Below are positions 1 through 8,720 of a stretch of DNA of 64,000 bases, one piece after another. The translations under genes and the position numbers were made by a program. Origin of the DNA: UBA10438 sp044238605. Lineage in GTDB: Bacteria; Bacteroidota; Ignavibacteria; Kapaibacteriales; Kapaibacteriaceae. The stretch lies in contig JBIICY010000001.1 in the NCBI GenBank assembly GCA_044238605.1, positions 434,001 through 498,000 of the forward strand, written 5' to 3'. Below the pieces are notes generated by a model, which had not been told where the DNA came from, did not search any database, and saw only the letters and a list, made by a program, of their open reading frames with translations. Numbering within the stretch: the stretch's first letter is position 1; each line of letters begins with the position of its first letter.

Positions 1-1089
1 TCCAGACATGGGAACGACGTTGTCTGACGCATCAACAACGCCCACCGAGAGCACTCCACGATATGATGCGGGAAAAAACGGCACTGGCGATCCATGATTT
101 CCTGCGGCAGCTACAACGGCTGTTCCGCGGGCCACTGCATAGGCAACAACATCCTCGTCGATGCATGATCGAGATTGACCACCCCATGAACAGTTCACAA
201 CATCAATGTTGTTCGTTGCGCAATACATGATGGACTCATACCCATAGACGATTCCCGACGTACCATTCGGCATTGTACGCAGCGGGAACAGCTTGCAAGA
301 ATTTGCTACTCCGGCAATACCAACATTGTTGTTCACACGCGCACCGCATGTTCCCGCAACACTTGTGCCGTGACCATTGTTCGGATTATAGGTGTCCGAG
401 AACCTCGTACTATCGGCCTCTGCCGAGAACGAGTATCCGTTGTAATCATCCACATACCCGTTGGCGTCATCATCAATACCATTATCAGGAATCTCTGTTG
501 TGCGAACCCACAATGCATCCTTAAGATCCTCGTGATCTTGACGCATCCCACTATCGCTAATACCAATCACAACTGAGTCAGATCCGTCTTCTATGTCCCA
601 TGCCGCAGTAGCCCTGATAAGCTGCAGCAGGCCCTGCTTTGATGCTTCCGGATCGTTTGGCTCTCCGCACAGTTCCATCACACACCATGGGGCCGCACAT
701 TCTATCGGACCGCACCCAACTTGTAGTAAGGCAATCATGCGCTCTGGCGGCATGCCTTGATATTGATACGCCACCACGAATGATCGCAACAGTCGTTCTT
801 CAACTGCAAGTGCCTCATCGAGCTGCGTTGGTCTCTTCCTTCTCTGCGCTCCGTCTTGCGCACGCAGAGACTGCTGCACGGGAAGTACTTCTCGCACCAC
901 TGTTAGACCAAGCTTTGCAAGCTCATCATATGCACTCGCAGCGTACTCGCGAAAGACCCGCACCTTGAGATGTCCGGCTACTACTGCATCAGGTCTGTAA
1001 GGGGGCTCGGCAGGAAGATATTGCAGCTGCGCCATCGCACTGCTAACGATACAACTCAATACGAGTGCTGCAGTAACAAAGATTTTCAT
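1..1089 (-). CDS. Subtilisin-like serine protease (S8 family), C-terminus outside window
   Basis: Secreted S8 peptidase, first 363 residues only; the frame is open through base 1. It starts MKIFVTAALVLSC, a typical signal peptide ending near Ala-Met-Ala (residues 18-20). The catalytic Asp is D179 in GISDSGMRQDHEDL, the His is H240 in NGHGTSVAG, and the oxyanion Asn lies in AAAGNHG. The catalytic Ser would fall beyond the window. A calcium-site-like Asp/Asn-rich stretch (DNGIDDDANGYVDDYNGY) separates Asp and His. The ATG overlaps the stop of the upstream protease by four bases (ATGA), so the two are very probably translated in coupling. The two proteins are paralogues: the Asp and His regions match closely. 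A T9SS sorting tail is likely but cannot be seen. Confidence 0.9.
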   Translation of the reverse strand, partial: MKIFVTAALVLSCIVSSAMAQLQYLPAEPPYRPDAVVAGHLKVRVFREYAASAYDELAKLGLTVVREVLPVQQSLRAQDGAQRRKRPTQLDEALAVEERLLRSFVVAYQYQGMPPERMIALLQVGCGPIECAAPWCVMELCGEPNDPEASKQGLLQLIRATAAWDIEDGSDSVVIGISDSGMRQDHEDLKDALWVRTTEIPDNGIDDDANGYVDDYNGYSFSAEADSTRFSDTYNPNNGHGTSVAGTCGARVNNNVGIAGVANSCKLFPLRTMPNGTSGIVYGYESIMYCATNNIDVVNCSWGGQSRSCIDEDVVAYAVARGTAVVAAAGNHGSPVPFFPASYRGVLSVGVVDASDNVVPMSG

Positions 1090-3953
1090 TGGCGTATCAG
1101 CGTTGCAATTCGATCCACCAATCCATTACGGTTGTAGAAAACCACCTGGTAGGCACCCGACAGGAGGTTTGATGCAGCTATCGTATGCACTCCGGACCCC
1201 CGTAGGTACTCCCTGAGCACCATGCGGCCTGCTGCATCCACTACGTCTATGCGTTCGACACTCTCCATCGATGCAATACGCACATCACCTGTTGTAGGGT
1301 TAGGCCAGATATAGGCCTCCTCGGCAGAATGTTCTGCCACAGATGTGGTTGCATCTATGGCTTCGCGAACGGCATTACGTGCGGCCTCTACTGTTGCCCC
1401 TGCACCGATGATCACGCGAAAGGTGAACGGGGCTTCTGATGTTACCGCACCGGAACGGAGCATACCAATGGAGCCTGCAACATCGCCGATGTTCGGGGTC
1501 TGAATCGTTGTGCCACTTGTAAGAAGTCGGATTCTGTCCGACGACGAAAACCCATCACCATCGTCAACTATCTCATCCAGCAGCATGCATGCAGCCTGAG
1601 CAGCGTCGGTTGGCTGCGACCCAACAGCAGCAACGCACAACGCCACTGGATAGCCTTCCCTGCTCACAACAAAGCCTGCGCTCTGCTGGCCCCTTACACT
1701 CGATGGAATGCATTCGGTGTCGTGGTTGATGTTGTTGTCTGAACCACCCGGACCAAGATCCCAGTCGAATACATAGCCCACGCCAATGTTGGAAAGGGGC
1801 ACATCAGCGTTTGATGGCTGGACCTTTACATTCCACACGGTAGAAGAGGCTGTTGGGCTGATAAACCTGCAGTCCTGTGTTACTTGCATACCGATAGGCT
1901 GGAATGCCAGTGAGTCAGACATCACGCAGGCCGACGGCTCGGGTGCACGCCCAAACGGTTTGGACGCAAGAAAGTCGGATGCAAAGGGTGGATCGTTTTT
2001 ATATGCAGAAACCGACAGCGTTCCCTGAGTTTGCGCAAAGAGACCTCCGGATGACAGCATTGAGTAACTCGGCTTCCAACCAAAGCCATCGCCATACTTC
2101 GGGTCGAACGGCGCTGAATAGCCTACCATGCCATCGTCCGACATCCCATAGATCAGCTTGTCGTTCTCAAATCGGTTCATTGACGTAGGGGGCGAGATCA
2201 TCACAAAGTCGCGGTCTTCATAATTCGAGCCGCTCATCTCAAGCCCCAGCACACAGTCGCCAGTTCCAACTGCTCGCACAATAAGCGTTATTGGTAGCAT
2301 GGTCTTTACGCTACCTCTCGGAATTGAACCTACTACCTGACCCTCGTTCACAATGCCAAGATCCCAGCCGTTGGGGTCAATAACCCGAAGTGCCGTTTCC
2401 AAATTCACATCCGCCAGGTAATTCGTCAGCCGCAGCACCAACTCTACCGTATCCCCAGCACGGAAACGAGACTCACCTGTTCGAGCAAGCCGCACAGTGC
2501 TTCCGGTGATGCGAACACCGGGGCGGGCAAATGGCTCAGCGGTGAGCGCGCGTTCGGCGTTGACTCTCTTGGGGGTAAAATCGCTTACCGTACTGTTGGA
2601 TATTGAGATGTCGTCCGATGTTGTGCGGATGTGCTCTGCAGCTTCCATCGGTGTAAGATTTGGCCACTTACCCCGAACCAACCCAGCAAGTCCGGCAACA
2701 ATTGGAGATGCAAACGATGTACCCTGAATCCCAAACGATGTATACCCGTTTGGCGCCTCTGTGGTGTAGGCTTCATATCCGGGGGCATAGACGTCGGCAT
2801 TTACGCCTATACCGCTCGTTGGAACAATGAGATCATCAACGGTTGTCTCGCCAACGCCCAGCACACCGCGGTAGCCGGCTGGAAAGTTCACCAGGCGCCA
2901 TGCGGCTGCTACCTCGTCCTGACCATGGTTGCCCCCTGAGGCAACGATCAGAACGTTACTTGCAACACAATAGTCAATAACCGACTGATCGATCTGTGAA
3001 AAGGGTTTCACCACGCCCCAGCTGGTATTGACCACACGAAAACCGCGCTGCGCGGCATAAATCAATGACTGATATCCAAAGATGATGCCGCCACCCGTGC
3101 GCTTAGCGGTCTTCATTGGGAAGAACCGCGATTTGTACCCCATGCCGGCAATCCCTCTGCCGTTATCTGTGGCCGCACTTGCCAGCCCCGCAACCTTGGT
3201 TCCATGACCATACGACTGCGTGCTTGTTGTGTTTCCGGGCTGCGTACCTTCGAGCTGATAGGCAAAGTTGTAGCCGTTGTAATCATCGACATAGCCATTA
3301 CCGTCGTCATCTGTCCCGTTATCCGGTATCTCTTTCGCATTGATGGCGATGTTTGGTGCCAGATCTTCATGATCCTGACGTATGCCATCGTCGCTTATCC
3401 CGATAACCACCGAGTCTGCCCCCTGAAACACATCCCATGCTTCAAAGGCCTTGATCGTCTTCAGGAAAAACTGGTTGCCGATCTCGGGATCATTTGGAGA
3501 GCCTTGAACTGCTGCTGCATACCACGGTTCGGCAATCTCGATGTTTGCTGCGTGCTTCGAAGTGAGAAGCTGCCCGATGTGCAAGGGGCTTGCTGGACCC
3601 GCAAACCGGATGATAAATGTTCTCGAAAGCCGCTCTTCTGCCGAATACAGGTCGGAAGAACTGCTCTGCGGCGACCTTAGCGCCATTGCCTGCGTTTGGA
3701 AGTACTGCGTCCGGCTAGGCGGCAGCAGCTGCTCAACAACCTGAAAACCGGGAGGCAGAACGCTCTGTGCATCCGGCACGGTGCGCGCCTGTCGAAAACG
3801 CACAAGCACATGCTGACTAACTACCTCAAGGGTACGTCCACCTGCGGTAATGCTAATCGTACTGACATCCTGCTGTGCCGAACTACGCACGGAGCCCATG
3901 CAGAGGCATATGATGAGAAAGTGGACAATATGAGTGTAAGTCTGTTTGTGCAT
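1086..3953 (-). CDS. Secreted subtilisin-like serine protease with T9SS-type C-terminal domain
   Basis: S8 family peptidase of 955 residues from the ATG chosen here. A TTG 33 bases upstream is in frame, but the ATG gives a normal signal peptide (MHKQTYTHIVHFLIICLCMG, cleaved near Ser-Ala-Gln). The triad is visible: D188 in GISDDGIRQDHEDL, H250 in YGHGTKVAG, S413 in GTSFASPIVAG, plus oxyanion N342 in SGGNHG. About 400 further residues follow the protease domain (Ig-like/CARDB-type beta regions, not identified further). The last ~75 residues begin YIWPNPTTGDVRI and have the pattern of a Por-secretion (T9SS type A) sorting domain, so export through the outer membrane and surface attachment are inferred. 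It shares a short (44-base) divergent region with dnaX and overlaps the next protease by ATGA. Confidence 0.93.
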   Translation of the reverse strand: MHKQTYTHIVHFLIICLCMGSVRSSAQQDVSTISITAGGRTLEVVSQHVLVRFRQARTVPDAQSVLPPGFQVVEQLLPPSRTQYFQTQAMALRSPQSSSSDLYSAEERLSRTFIIRFAGPASPLHIGQLLTSKHAANIEIAEPWYAAAVQGSPNDPEIGNQFFLKTIKAFEAWDVFQGADSVVIGISDDGIRQDHEDLAPNIAINAKEIPDNGTDDDGNGYVDDYNGYNFAYQLEGTQPGNTTSTQSYGHGTKVAGLASAATDNGRGIAGMGYKSRFFPMKTAKRTGGGIIFGYQSLIYAAQRGFRVVNTSWGVVKPFSQIDQSVIDYCVASNVLIVASGGNHGQDEVAAAWRLVNFPAGYRGVLGVGETTVDDLIVPTSGIGVNADVYAPGYEAYTTEAPNGYTSFGIQGTSFASPIVAGLAGLVRGKWPNLTPMEAAEHIRTTSDDISISNSTVSDFTPKRVNAERALTAEPFARPGVRITGSTVRLARTGESRFRAGDTVELVLRLTNYLADVNLETALRVIDPNGWDLGIVNEGQVVGSIPRGSVKTMLPITLIVRAVGTGDCVLGLEMSGSNYEDRDFVMISPPTSMNRFENDKLIYGMSDDGMVGYSAPFDPKYGDGFGWKPSYSMLSSGGLFAQTQGTLSVSAYKNDPPFASDFLASKPFGRAPEPSACVMSDSLAFQPIGMQVTQDCRFISPTASSTVWNVKVQPSNADVPLSNIGVGYVFDWDLGPGGSDNNINHDTECIPSSVRGQQSAGFVVSREGYPVALCVAAVGSQPTDAAQAACMLLDEIVDDGDGFSSSDRIRLLTSGTTIQTPNIGDVAGSIGMLRSGAVTSEAPFTFRVIIGAGATVEAARNAVREAIDATTSVAEHSAEEAYIWPNPTTGDVRIASMESVERIDVVDAAGRMVLREYLRGSGVHTIAASNLLSGAYQVVFYNRNGLVDRIATLIRQ

Positions 3954-3997
3954 GGCAGTTCGATTTAGCAGATTGCTGGTTCGCAACGACTACCCCT

Positions 3998-5683
3998 ATG
4001 GCAGAAGAACAACGATACATCGTCACGGCCCGAAAATGGCGTCCTCTTCGGTTCGAAGACGTCGTCGGACAAGAGCATATTACAACAACGCTGAAAAATG
4101 CCATAGCAAAACAGCGTGTGCATCATGCATATCTGTTTACCGGACCCCGGGGTGTTGGCAAAACAACGTGTGCGCGAATCCTTGCTCGCGCTCTTAACTG
4201 CACGAACAGCGTTAACTACGAGCCGTGCAATGCATGCGCCTCGTGTACAGACATGTTGGAAGGGCGCAGTGTAGATATCATCGAGATCGACGGGGCATCC
4301 AACAACTCTGTTGAAGACGTCCGCAAGCTGCGGGATAACGCCAAATACGCTCCCGTTGTGGGCAAGTACAAGATGTATATCATCGACGAAGTACACATGC
4401 TCTCGACGTCGGCCTTCAATGCCCTGCTCAAAACGCTCGAAGAGCCCCCTGCCCACCTGATCTTTGTCTTTGCCACCACCGAAATCCATAAGGTGCCGGC
4501 TACGATCCTGAGCAGATGCCAGCGGTTTGACTTTAGGCGCATGGAGATCGAGACGATCACGAATCATCTTCGGCACATTACATCGAAAGAGGGTATTTCG
4601 ATCGATGAGTCGTCGCTGGTATCGATTGCCAAGAAGGCAGACGGATCGATGCGCGACTCTCAGTCTATTCTGGATCAGGTTGTATCGTTCTGCGGTACCA
4701 CGATTACGTCGGCCGAGGTGAGCAATGCTCTTCATCTGATCGACACGGATTTTTACTTCCAGCTTAGTGATGCAATAACTGCACATGACATTCCAACCAT
4801 GTTTACGCACGCGCGCACAGTTGTGCAGCGCGGGTACGATCTGCAGGAATGCCTCCTTGGCTTGCTTGAGCACTTTCGTAACATGCTCACGGTTATCACG
4901 ACCGGCGGCACTGATCTCATTGATGCATCAGGAACAGATCTCGAACGCTACAGGACTGCCGCGGCAACCTACACGAAAGCCGATGTACTGCGCATCATGA
5001 CGCTGATCACTCAGGGCGAGGCTGTGCTTCGGCAGAACCCTCCGCAGCCCCGTATCCGCTTCGAATTCACATTGGTGCAGCTGGCAGCGATGGATTCCAC
5101 CGTTGACCTTGGCAATGTGCTCGCCATGCTCAATGCGCCAGCTATACCAGCAACTGTGCCCCCGCATGCATCAACGCAGGTGGTAGGGGGCGTGGCAATG
5201 GCTCAGCCAATTCCCGTGCGACTCGGCACGCCGGTGATCATGAAAACGCAGGAAAAGCCTGTGAGCTCGCTGAGCTCTGGTAATCTTGCCAAACGCTGGT
5301 CGCAGTGGATCGAATCTCTTCCAGAACATCTGAGCTTTGTGCAGACGGCAGTAAAGCAGAATGTTCTTGCCGTTGACATGACCGACGTAGGCATCATTCT
5401 GCGTCCGCAAGCAGAGATTGTCTATCACAGACTCGAAGACAAACTTCAGCAGCTCAAAGAATATCTGTTGGCCACTTACGGCACAGCTATTGGCGTCCAC
5501 CTTGTGCGTCCACGTCAGAACATCGCTGCGCAGGCCCCCTCACAGGCATCGTCAGAGCAGACGGGAACACAGCAGACGGAGGTTGCGTTAGCAGGCGCTG
5601 CGCGCTCGGAGGACATCATACCTTTGGAGCAGACGCTTATCGATCTCTTTTCAGCACGGCGCGCATCTGCGCCAAGGAAGTAA
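3998..5683 (+). CDS. dnaX: DNA polymerase III subunit gamma/tau
   Basis: Clamp-loader ATPase of the replicative polymerase, 561 residues. The AAA+ part carries Walker A GPRGVGKT (residues 49-56), four zinc-ligand cysteines (C68, C77, C80, C83), Walker B with IIDEVHML, and the sensor region FATTEIHKVPATILSRCQ. The C-terminal ~200 residues are variable and Pro/Gln/Ala-rich, as expected for the tau-like part. I see no obvious A-rich slippery site for a shorter gamma form. It heads a plus-strand run: the bcp start lies one base after its stop. Confidence 0.96.
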   Translation: MAEEQRYIVTARKWRPLRFEDVVGQEHITTTLKNAIAKQRVHHAYLFTGPRGVGKTTCARILARALNCTNSVNYEPCNACASCTDMLEGRSVDIIEIDGASNNSVEDVRKLRDNAKYAPVVGKYKMYIIDEVHMLSTSAFNALLKTLEEPPAHLIFVFATTEIHKVPATILSRCQRFDFRRMEIETITNHLRHITSKEGISIDESSLVSIAKKADGSMRDSQSILDQVVSFCGTTITSAEVSNALHLIDTDFYFQLSDAITAHDIPTMFTHARTVVQRGYDLQECLLGLLEHFRNMLTVITTGGTDLIDASGTDLERYRTAAATYTKADVLRIMTLITQGEAVLRQNPPQPRIRFEFTLVQLAAMDSTVDLGNVLAMLNAPAIPATVPPHASTQVVGGVAMAQPIPVRLGTPVIMKTQEKPVSSLSSGNLAKRWSQWIESLPEHLSFVQTAVKQNVLAVDMTDVGIILRPQAEIVYHRLEDKLQQLKEYLLATYGTAIGVHLVRPRQNIAAQAPSQASSEQTGTQQTEVALAGAARSEDIIPLEQTLIDLFSARRASAPRK

Positions 5684-5684
5684 C

Positions 5685-6161
5685 ATGGCACTTGCAGAAG
5701 GAACAAAGGCACCGTCGTTCAAAGGATCAACAGACGGGGCCGGCACGATCTCACTAGCATCATTCAAAGGGTCGTGGCTGGTACTCTACTTCTATCCCAA
5801 AGACTCAACATCTGGATGCACGGCAGAAGCATGTGATTTTCGTGATTCCATGAATAGGCTCGCAGCAGCCGGCGTACATGTGGTCGGGGTTAGCCCAGAC
5901 AGTGTGAAGTCGCACGATTCGTTCAAGGCAAAGTTCGAACTCAATTTCCCTCTGCTCTCAGACCCTGAGCAGCAGGTCTGTACTGACTACGACGTCTGGA
6001 AAGAGAAGTCGATGTACGGCCGGAAATACATGGGCGTAGAACGCACAACGTATATCATCGACCCCAAGGGTAAGATCTCTCGAGTATTCGAAAAGGTAAA
6101 GGTTCCTGGACATGTCAACGCCGTGATCAGCGCCCTAGATGAGCTGCAAGGGGCTGCATGA
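5685..6161 (+). CDS. bcp: Thiol peroxidase, BCP/PrxQ-type peroxiredoxin
   Basis: Peroxiredoxin of 158 residues that reduces hydroperoxides using thiols. The motif YPKDSTSGCTAEACDFRD holds the peroxidatic cysteine C45 and the resolving cysteine C50 five residues on, the arrangement of the BCP/PrxQ class. The C-terminal part (ERTTYIIDPKGKI) is also typical. No signal peptide, so cytoplasmic. One base separates it from dnaX, and its TGA overlaps the tatD start (ATGA), suggesting a single transcript. Confidence 0.95.
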   Translation: MALAEGTKAPSFKGSTDGAGTISLASFKGSWLVLYFYPKDSTSGCTAEACDFRDSMNRLAAAGVHVVGVSPDSVKSHDSFKAKFELNFPLLSDPEQQVCTDYDVWKEKSMYGRKYMGVERTTYIIDPKGKISRVFEKVKVPGHVNAVISALDELQGAA

Positions 6162-7831
6162 TCGACACGCATGCGCACATCGACACCGAAGCATTCGACG
6201 CCGACCGCGACGAGGTGCTTAAGCGAGCGTTTGATGCAGGCGTGGAAGCAATCATCGTTCCCGACATTACACCTGCTGCCCGCGAACACCTAAAACAGGT
6301 TGTTGATCAGCACCATCGTCTCTTTCGTGGAGTAGGGATTCATCCTCACCATGCAGGCCAGATAAGCCACCAGGACATCGACAACGTTGAGGCCCAGTGC
6401 AGTGAGTCGAAAGTTGTGGCAATCGGCGAGATCGGGCTTGACTACTTCTACGACTTCTGTGCACCTGACGTGCAGAAATTGTACTTTCGCGAGCAGCTTC
6501 GCATAGCAAAGTCGCATGATCTGCCGGTGATCATTCACAATCGAGATGCAGACCAGGATGTTCTGGACATCCTTGAGCAGGAGCAGGACGGTAGTCTTCG
6601 AGGTGTACTGCACTGCTTTTCGAGTGACCAGCACGCGCTTGATCGTGCCCTTTCGCTAGGCATGCATGTTTCCTTTACAGGAAACATCACGTTCAAAAAG
6701 TTCACACTACGCGAGGTAGTTGAACGTGTGCCGGTAGATAGATTTATGATCGAAACAGATTCGCCATACATGACCCCCGTTCCGCACAGAGGCAAGCGCA
6801 ATGAGCCATCCTATGTGCGACTGGTTGCAGAAAAAATCGCGGAGATACGTTCAATGACGTTTACGGAAGTTCAATCAGCCACAACCGCAACAGCGAAAGG
6901 TCTTTTTCGATTGGCGCTCCTGCTTGCATGCACCTTCATTGGCCTGCAGGCACAGCCACGCGTGCCAAATGAAGACGACTTCGAGCGCGACTCAGACTAC
7001 GAGTATGCAATGGATGCCTACTCTGCAGATTCCGCTGCTTACGAACGCCTTGTAAAGCCGCGCACACTGGGATTTGGTATCACGTTGGGCTCGAACACCA
7101 TTACAGAGCGCCGAACGTTCCGTCAGCTCTACCAGCGTGCACTCGGAGAAAACGTACCAATGCGCTGGAGAGAGGTTACCCAGGATACCGTGGCCTCATT
7201 CTCCTATCCGTCCCTTTCAGCACTCGGAGCAACAATCGCGTATCAGCTTACTCCCCGCTTCCTGTTTGAGGGTACGTATCTCTACACGAAGAACGAAGGC
7301 GAGCGCGCAGCATACAACCTGCCCCCTATCGTAACAAACATTGCAGAGCTATCCATGCTCTATGCTCTGAATCCCTACAACAAGGTCAATTTCCTTCCGC
7401 AGACGGGTGTGACCTATGCACACACCAACGATGGAATTACGACCACTTCCCGCTTCGGAGTTATTGCTGGTATTGGCGCAGGCGTATCTATCCCTACGTC
7501 GTTCGGTACGTTCTACCCAATGGTGAATGTGCGTTTCGACATCATCATGGGAACACAGACAGGGATGGTTACAAGCTCGTTCCCTGTGATCGACGGAGAG
7601 ATCTCCACCAAGTGGTTTAACCCCAATGGCCTGCCACGGGACGAAGCACTCAGGGTTGCTCTCGAAGAAGGCAGAATCCAGGAAGACCCTGCAAAACCTG
7701 GAGAAGGTGTGTATTTGCACCGATACCAGAATCCCGCCACAGGCAAGGTCTCGTTGTCTCAGGAGATTTCAGATGTAACAACGATCTACGCTGTTCCTCG
7801 CCTTACGTTGTTGTTCTATCCCAAGTTTTAA
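6158..7831 (+). CDS. tatD: TatD-family metal-dependent hydrolase fused in frame to an outer-membrane-like protein
   Basis: One uninterrupted 557-residue frame with two unlike halves. Residues 1-250 are a complete TatD DNase: metal ligands in THAHID (H5, H7), GEIGLDYF, PVIIHNRD, HCFSSD and ETDSPYM, ending where TatD proteins normally end (TTATAKGLF). With no stop, the chain continues into a signal-peptide-like hydrophobic stretch (LALLLACTFIGLQAQ) and then about 300 residues of alternating, aromatic-ended strands resembling an outer-membrane beta-barrel (last residues LLFYPKF). A cytoplasmic nuclease fused to an export signal makes little sense as a single product. Either a stop or frame boundary was lost, or the second protein starts internally. 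TatD homologues are usually about 255 residues. Confidence 0.85.
   Translation: MIDTHAHIDTEAFDADRDEVLKRAFDAGVEAIIVPDITPAAREHLKQVVDQHHRLFRGVGIHPHHAGQISHQDIDNVEAQCSESKVVAIGEIGLDYFYDFCAPDVQKLYFREQLRIAKSHDLPVIIHNRDADQDVLDILEQEQDGSLRGVLHCFSSDQHALDRALSLGMHVSFTGNITFKKFTLREVVERVPVDRFMIETDSPYMTPVPHRGKRNEPSYVRLVAEKIAEIRSMTFTEVQSATTATAKGLFRLALLLACTFIGLQAQPRVPNEDDFERDSDYEYAMDAYSADSAAYERLVKPRTLGFGITLGSNTITERRTFRQLYQRALGENVPMRWREVTQDTVASFSYPSLSALGATIAYQLTPRFLFEGTYLYTKNEGERAAYNLPPIVTNIAELSMLYALNPYNKVNFLPQTGVTYAHTNDGITTTSRFGVIAGIGAGVSIPTSFGTFYPMVNVRFDIIMGTQTGMVTSSFPVIDGEISTKWFNPNGLPRDEALRVALEEGRIQEDPAKPGEGVYLHRYQNPATGKVSLSQEISDVTTIYAVPRLTLLFYPKF
6854..7831 (+). other. Candidate internal start for the outer-membrane-like half of the TatD fusion
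   Basis: An ATG at 6854, in frame inside the tatD tail, would give a 325-residue protein beginning MTFTEVQSATTATAKGLFRL and then LALLLACTFIGLQAQ. That reads as a long n-region with Lys and Arg, a hydrophobic core and an Ala-Gln cleavage region, i.e. a plausible signal peptide. The rest looks like a transmembrane beta-barrel (repeated beta strands, C-terminal Phe). I do not recognise a family. This is an inference: no strong Shine-Dalgarno is visible before the ATG. Confidence 0.4.
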
Positions 7832-7833
7832 CA

Positions 7834-8454
7834 ATGACAACGGTACTGTCGGGTACGGCGCTGTCTCATGATCTGGCAACGATCAGATCTCAAGACACGC
7901 ACATCGATGTGTTTCGCTCGGCCGTGCACCGTATCGGTCTCCACATTGCTTCCGAAACACTCAAACATCTCCCGTCAGCCCCGAAGCAGGTCACGACCCC
8001 TCTTGAAACAACTACCGTAGACGTGATCAGCGGCAACGTTGTGATTGTGCCTATTCTTCGTGCAGGCATGGGGCTTCTGGAGCCGTTTCTATTGTTGTGC
8101 CCCAATGCAAGTGTTGGCTTTATTGGACTTAAGCGCAACGAAGAAACACTGCAGCCCAATGAGTACTATCGAAACCTACCACCCTCTGATGCCGGCACAA
8201 CGTTTATTGTAATCGACCCTATGCTCGCAACCGGCGGCAGCATGGTTGCCACACTGGATCTGCTCAGCCCCCTACCTCACCAGAAGATACTTGTTGCCTG
8301 CCTGATCGGAGCACCCGAAGGCGTTGCAGCTGTTGAGAGTGCACATCCCGAAGCGCACATTGTGATTGCCGCGCTTGACCGTCAGCTTAACGACGTCGGC
8401 TATATCATGCCTGGTTTGGGTGACGCAGGAGACAGACTTTTTGGTACGGTGTAA
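7834..8454 (+). CDS. upp: Uracil phosphoribosyltransferase
   Basis: Converts uracil and PRPP to UMP (pyrimidine salvage). 206 residues, the usual family length. Diagnostic blocks are ILRAGMGLLEP, the PRPP loop VIDPMLATGGSM, and the C-terminal uracil-binding region YIMPGLGDAGDRLFGT. It follows the tatD fusion stop by two bases, so it is probably cotranscribed. No signal or membrane segment. Confidence 0.96.
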   Translation: MTTVLSGTALSHDLATIRSQDTHIDVFRSAVHRIGLHIASETLKHLPSAPKQVTTPLETTTVDVISGNVVIVPILRAGMGLLEPFLLLCPNASVGFIGLKRNEETLQPNEYYRNLPPSDAGTTFIVIDPMLATGGSMVATLDLLSPLPHQKILVACLIGAPEGVAAVESAHPEAHIVIAALDRQLNDVGYIMPGLGDAGDRLFGTV

Positions 8455-8516
8455 GCCGTAGTCTGCGCTGCCAAGCATCTTAACATCTTGCGCCTATACT
8501 TTCTCTGGAGCGCAGT

Positions 8517-8720
8517 ATGAAGATCTTCACATTTAACGGGCATCACGTTGCATTGGCGGATATTCTCAACGCCAGCGTTACCTGCGACTATCACGCCACG
8601 TCCCTGCATGTTGAACTGGAACTGAAGGGTGGTGCAGTGATGAGTTTGAACGTAGCGGACTCCGCCGTCTTTATGGAAGAGTTTCTAGCACAGGTTCGCA
8701 GAGAACACAAGCTCACGTAA
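8517..8720 (+). CDS. Small hypothetical protein
   Basis: 67-residue protein starting MKIFTFNGHHVALADILN; no family recognised. It looks real: a GGAG lies six bases before the ATG, composition is protein-like (alternating beta strands, then a short C-terminal helix FMEEFLAQVRREH), and it fills the space between upp and the convergent aminotransferase. Its last eight bases overlap the tail of that gene on the other strand. No signal peptide or membrane segment, so probably cytoplasmic. Confidence 0.6.
   Translation: MKIFTFNGHHVALADILNASVTCDYHATSLHVELELKGGAVMSLNVADSAVFMEEFLAQVRREHKLT

Noticed and set aside
3965..4873. Long open frame (302 codons) on the minus strand inside dnaX
   Set aside because: It is antisense to the conserved clamp-loader domain, has no recognisable family and no start context; an effect of codon bias.
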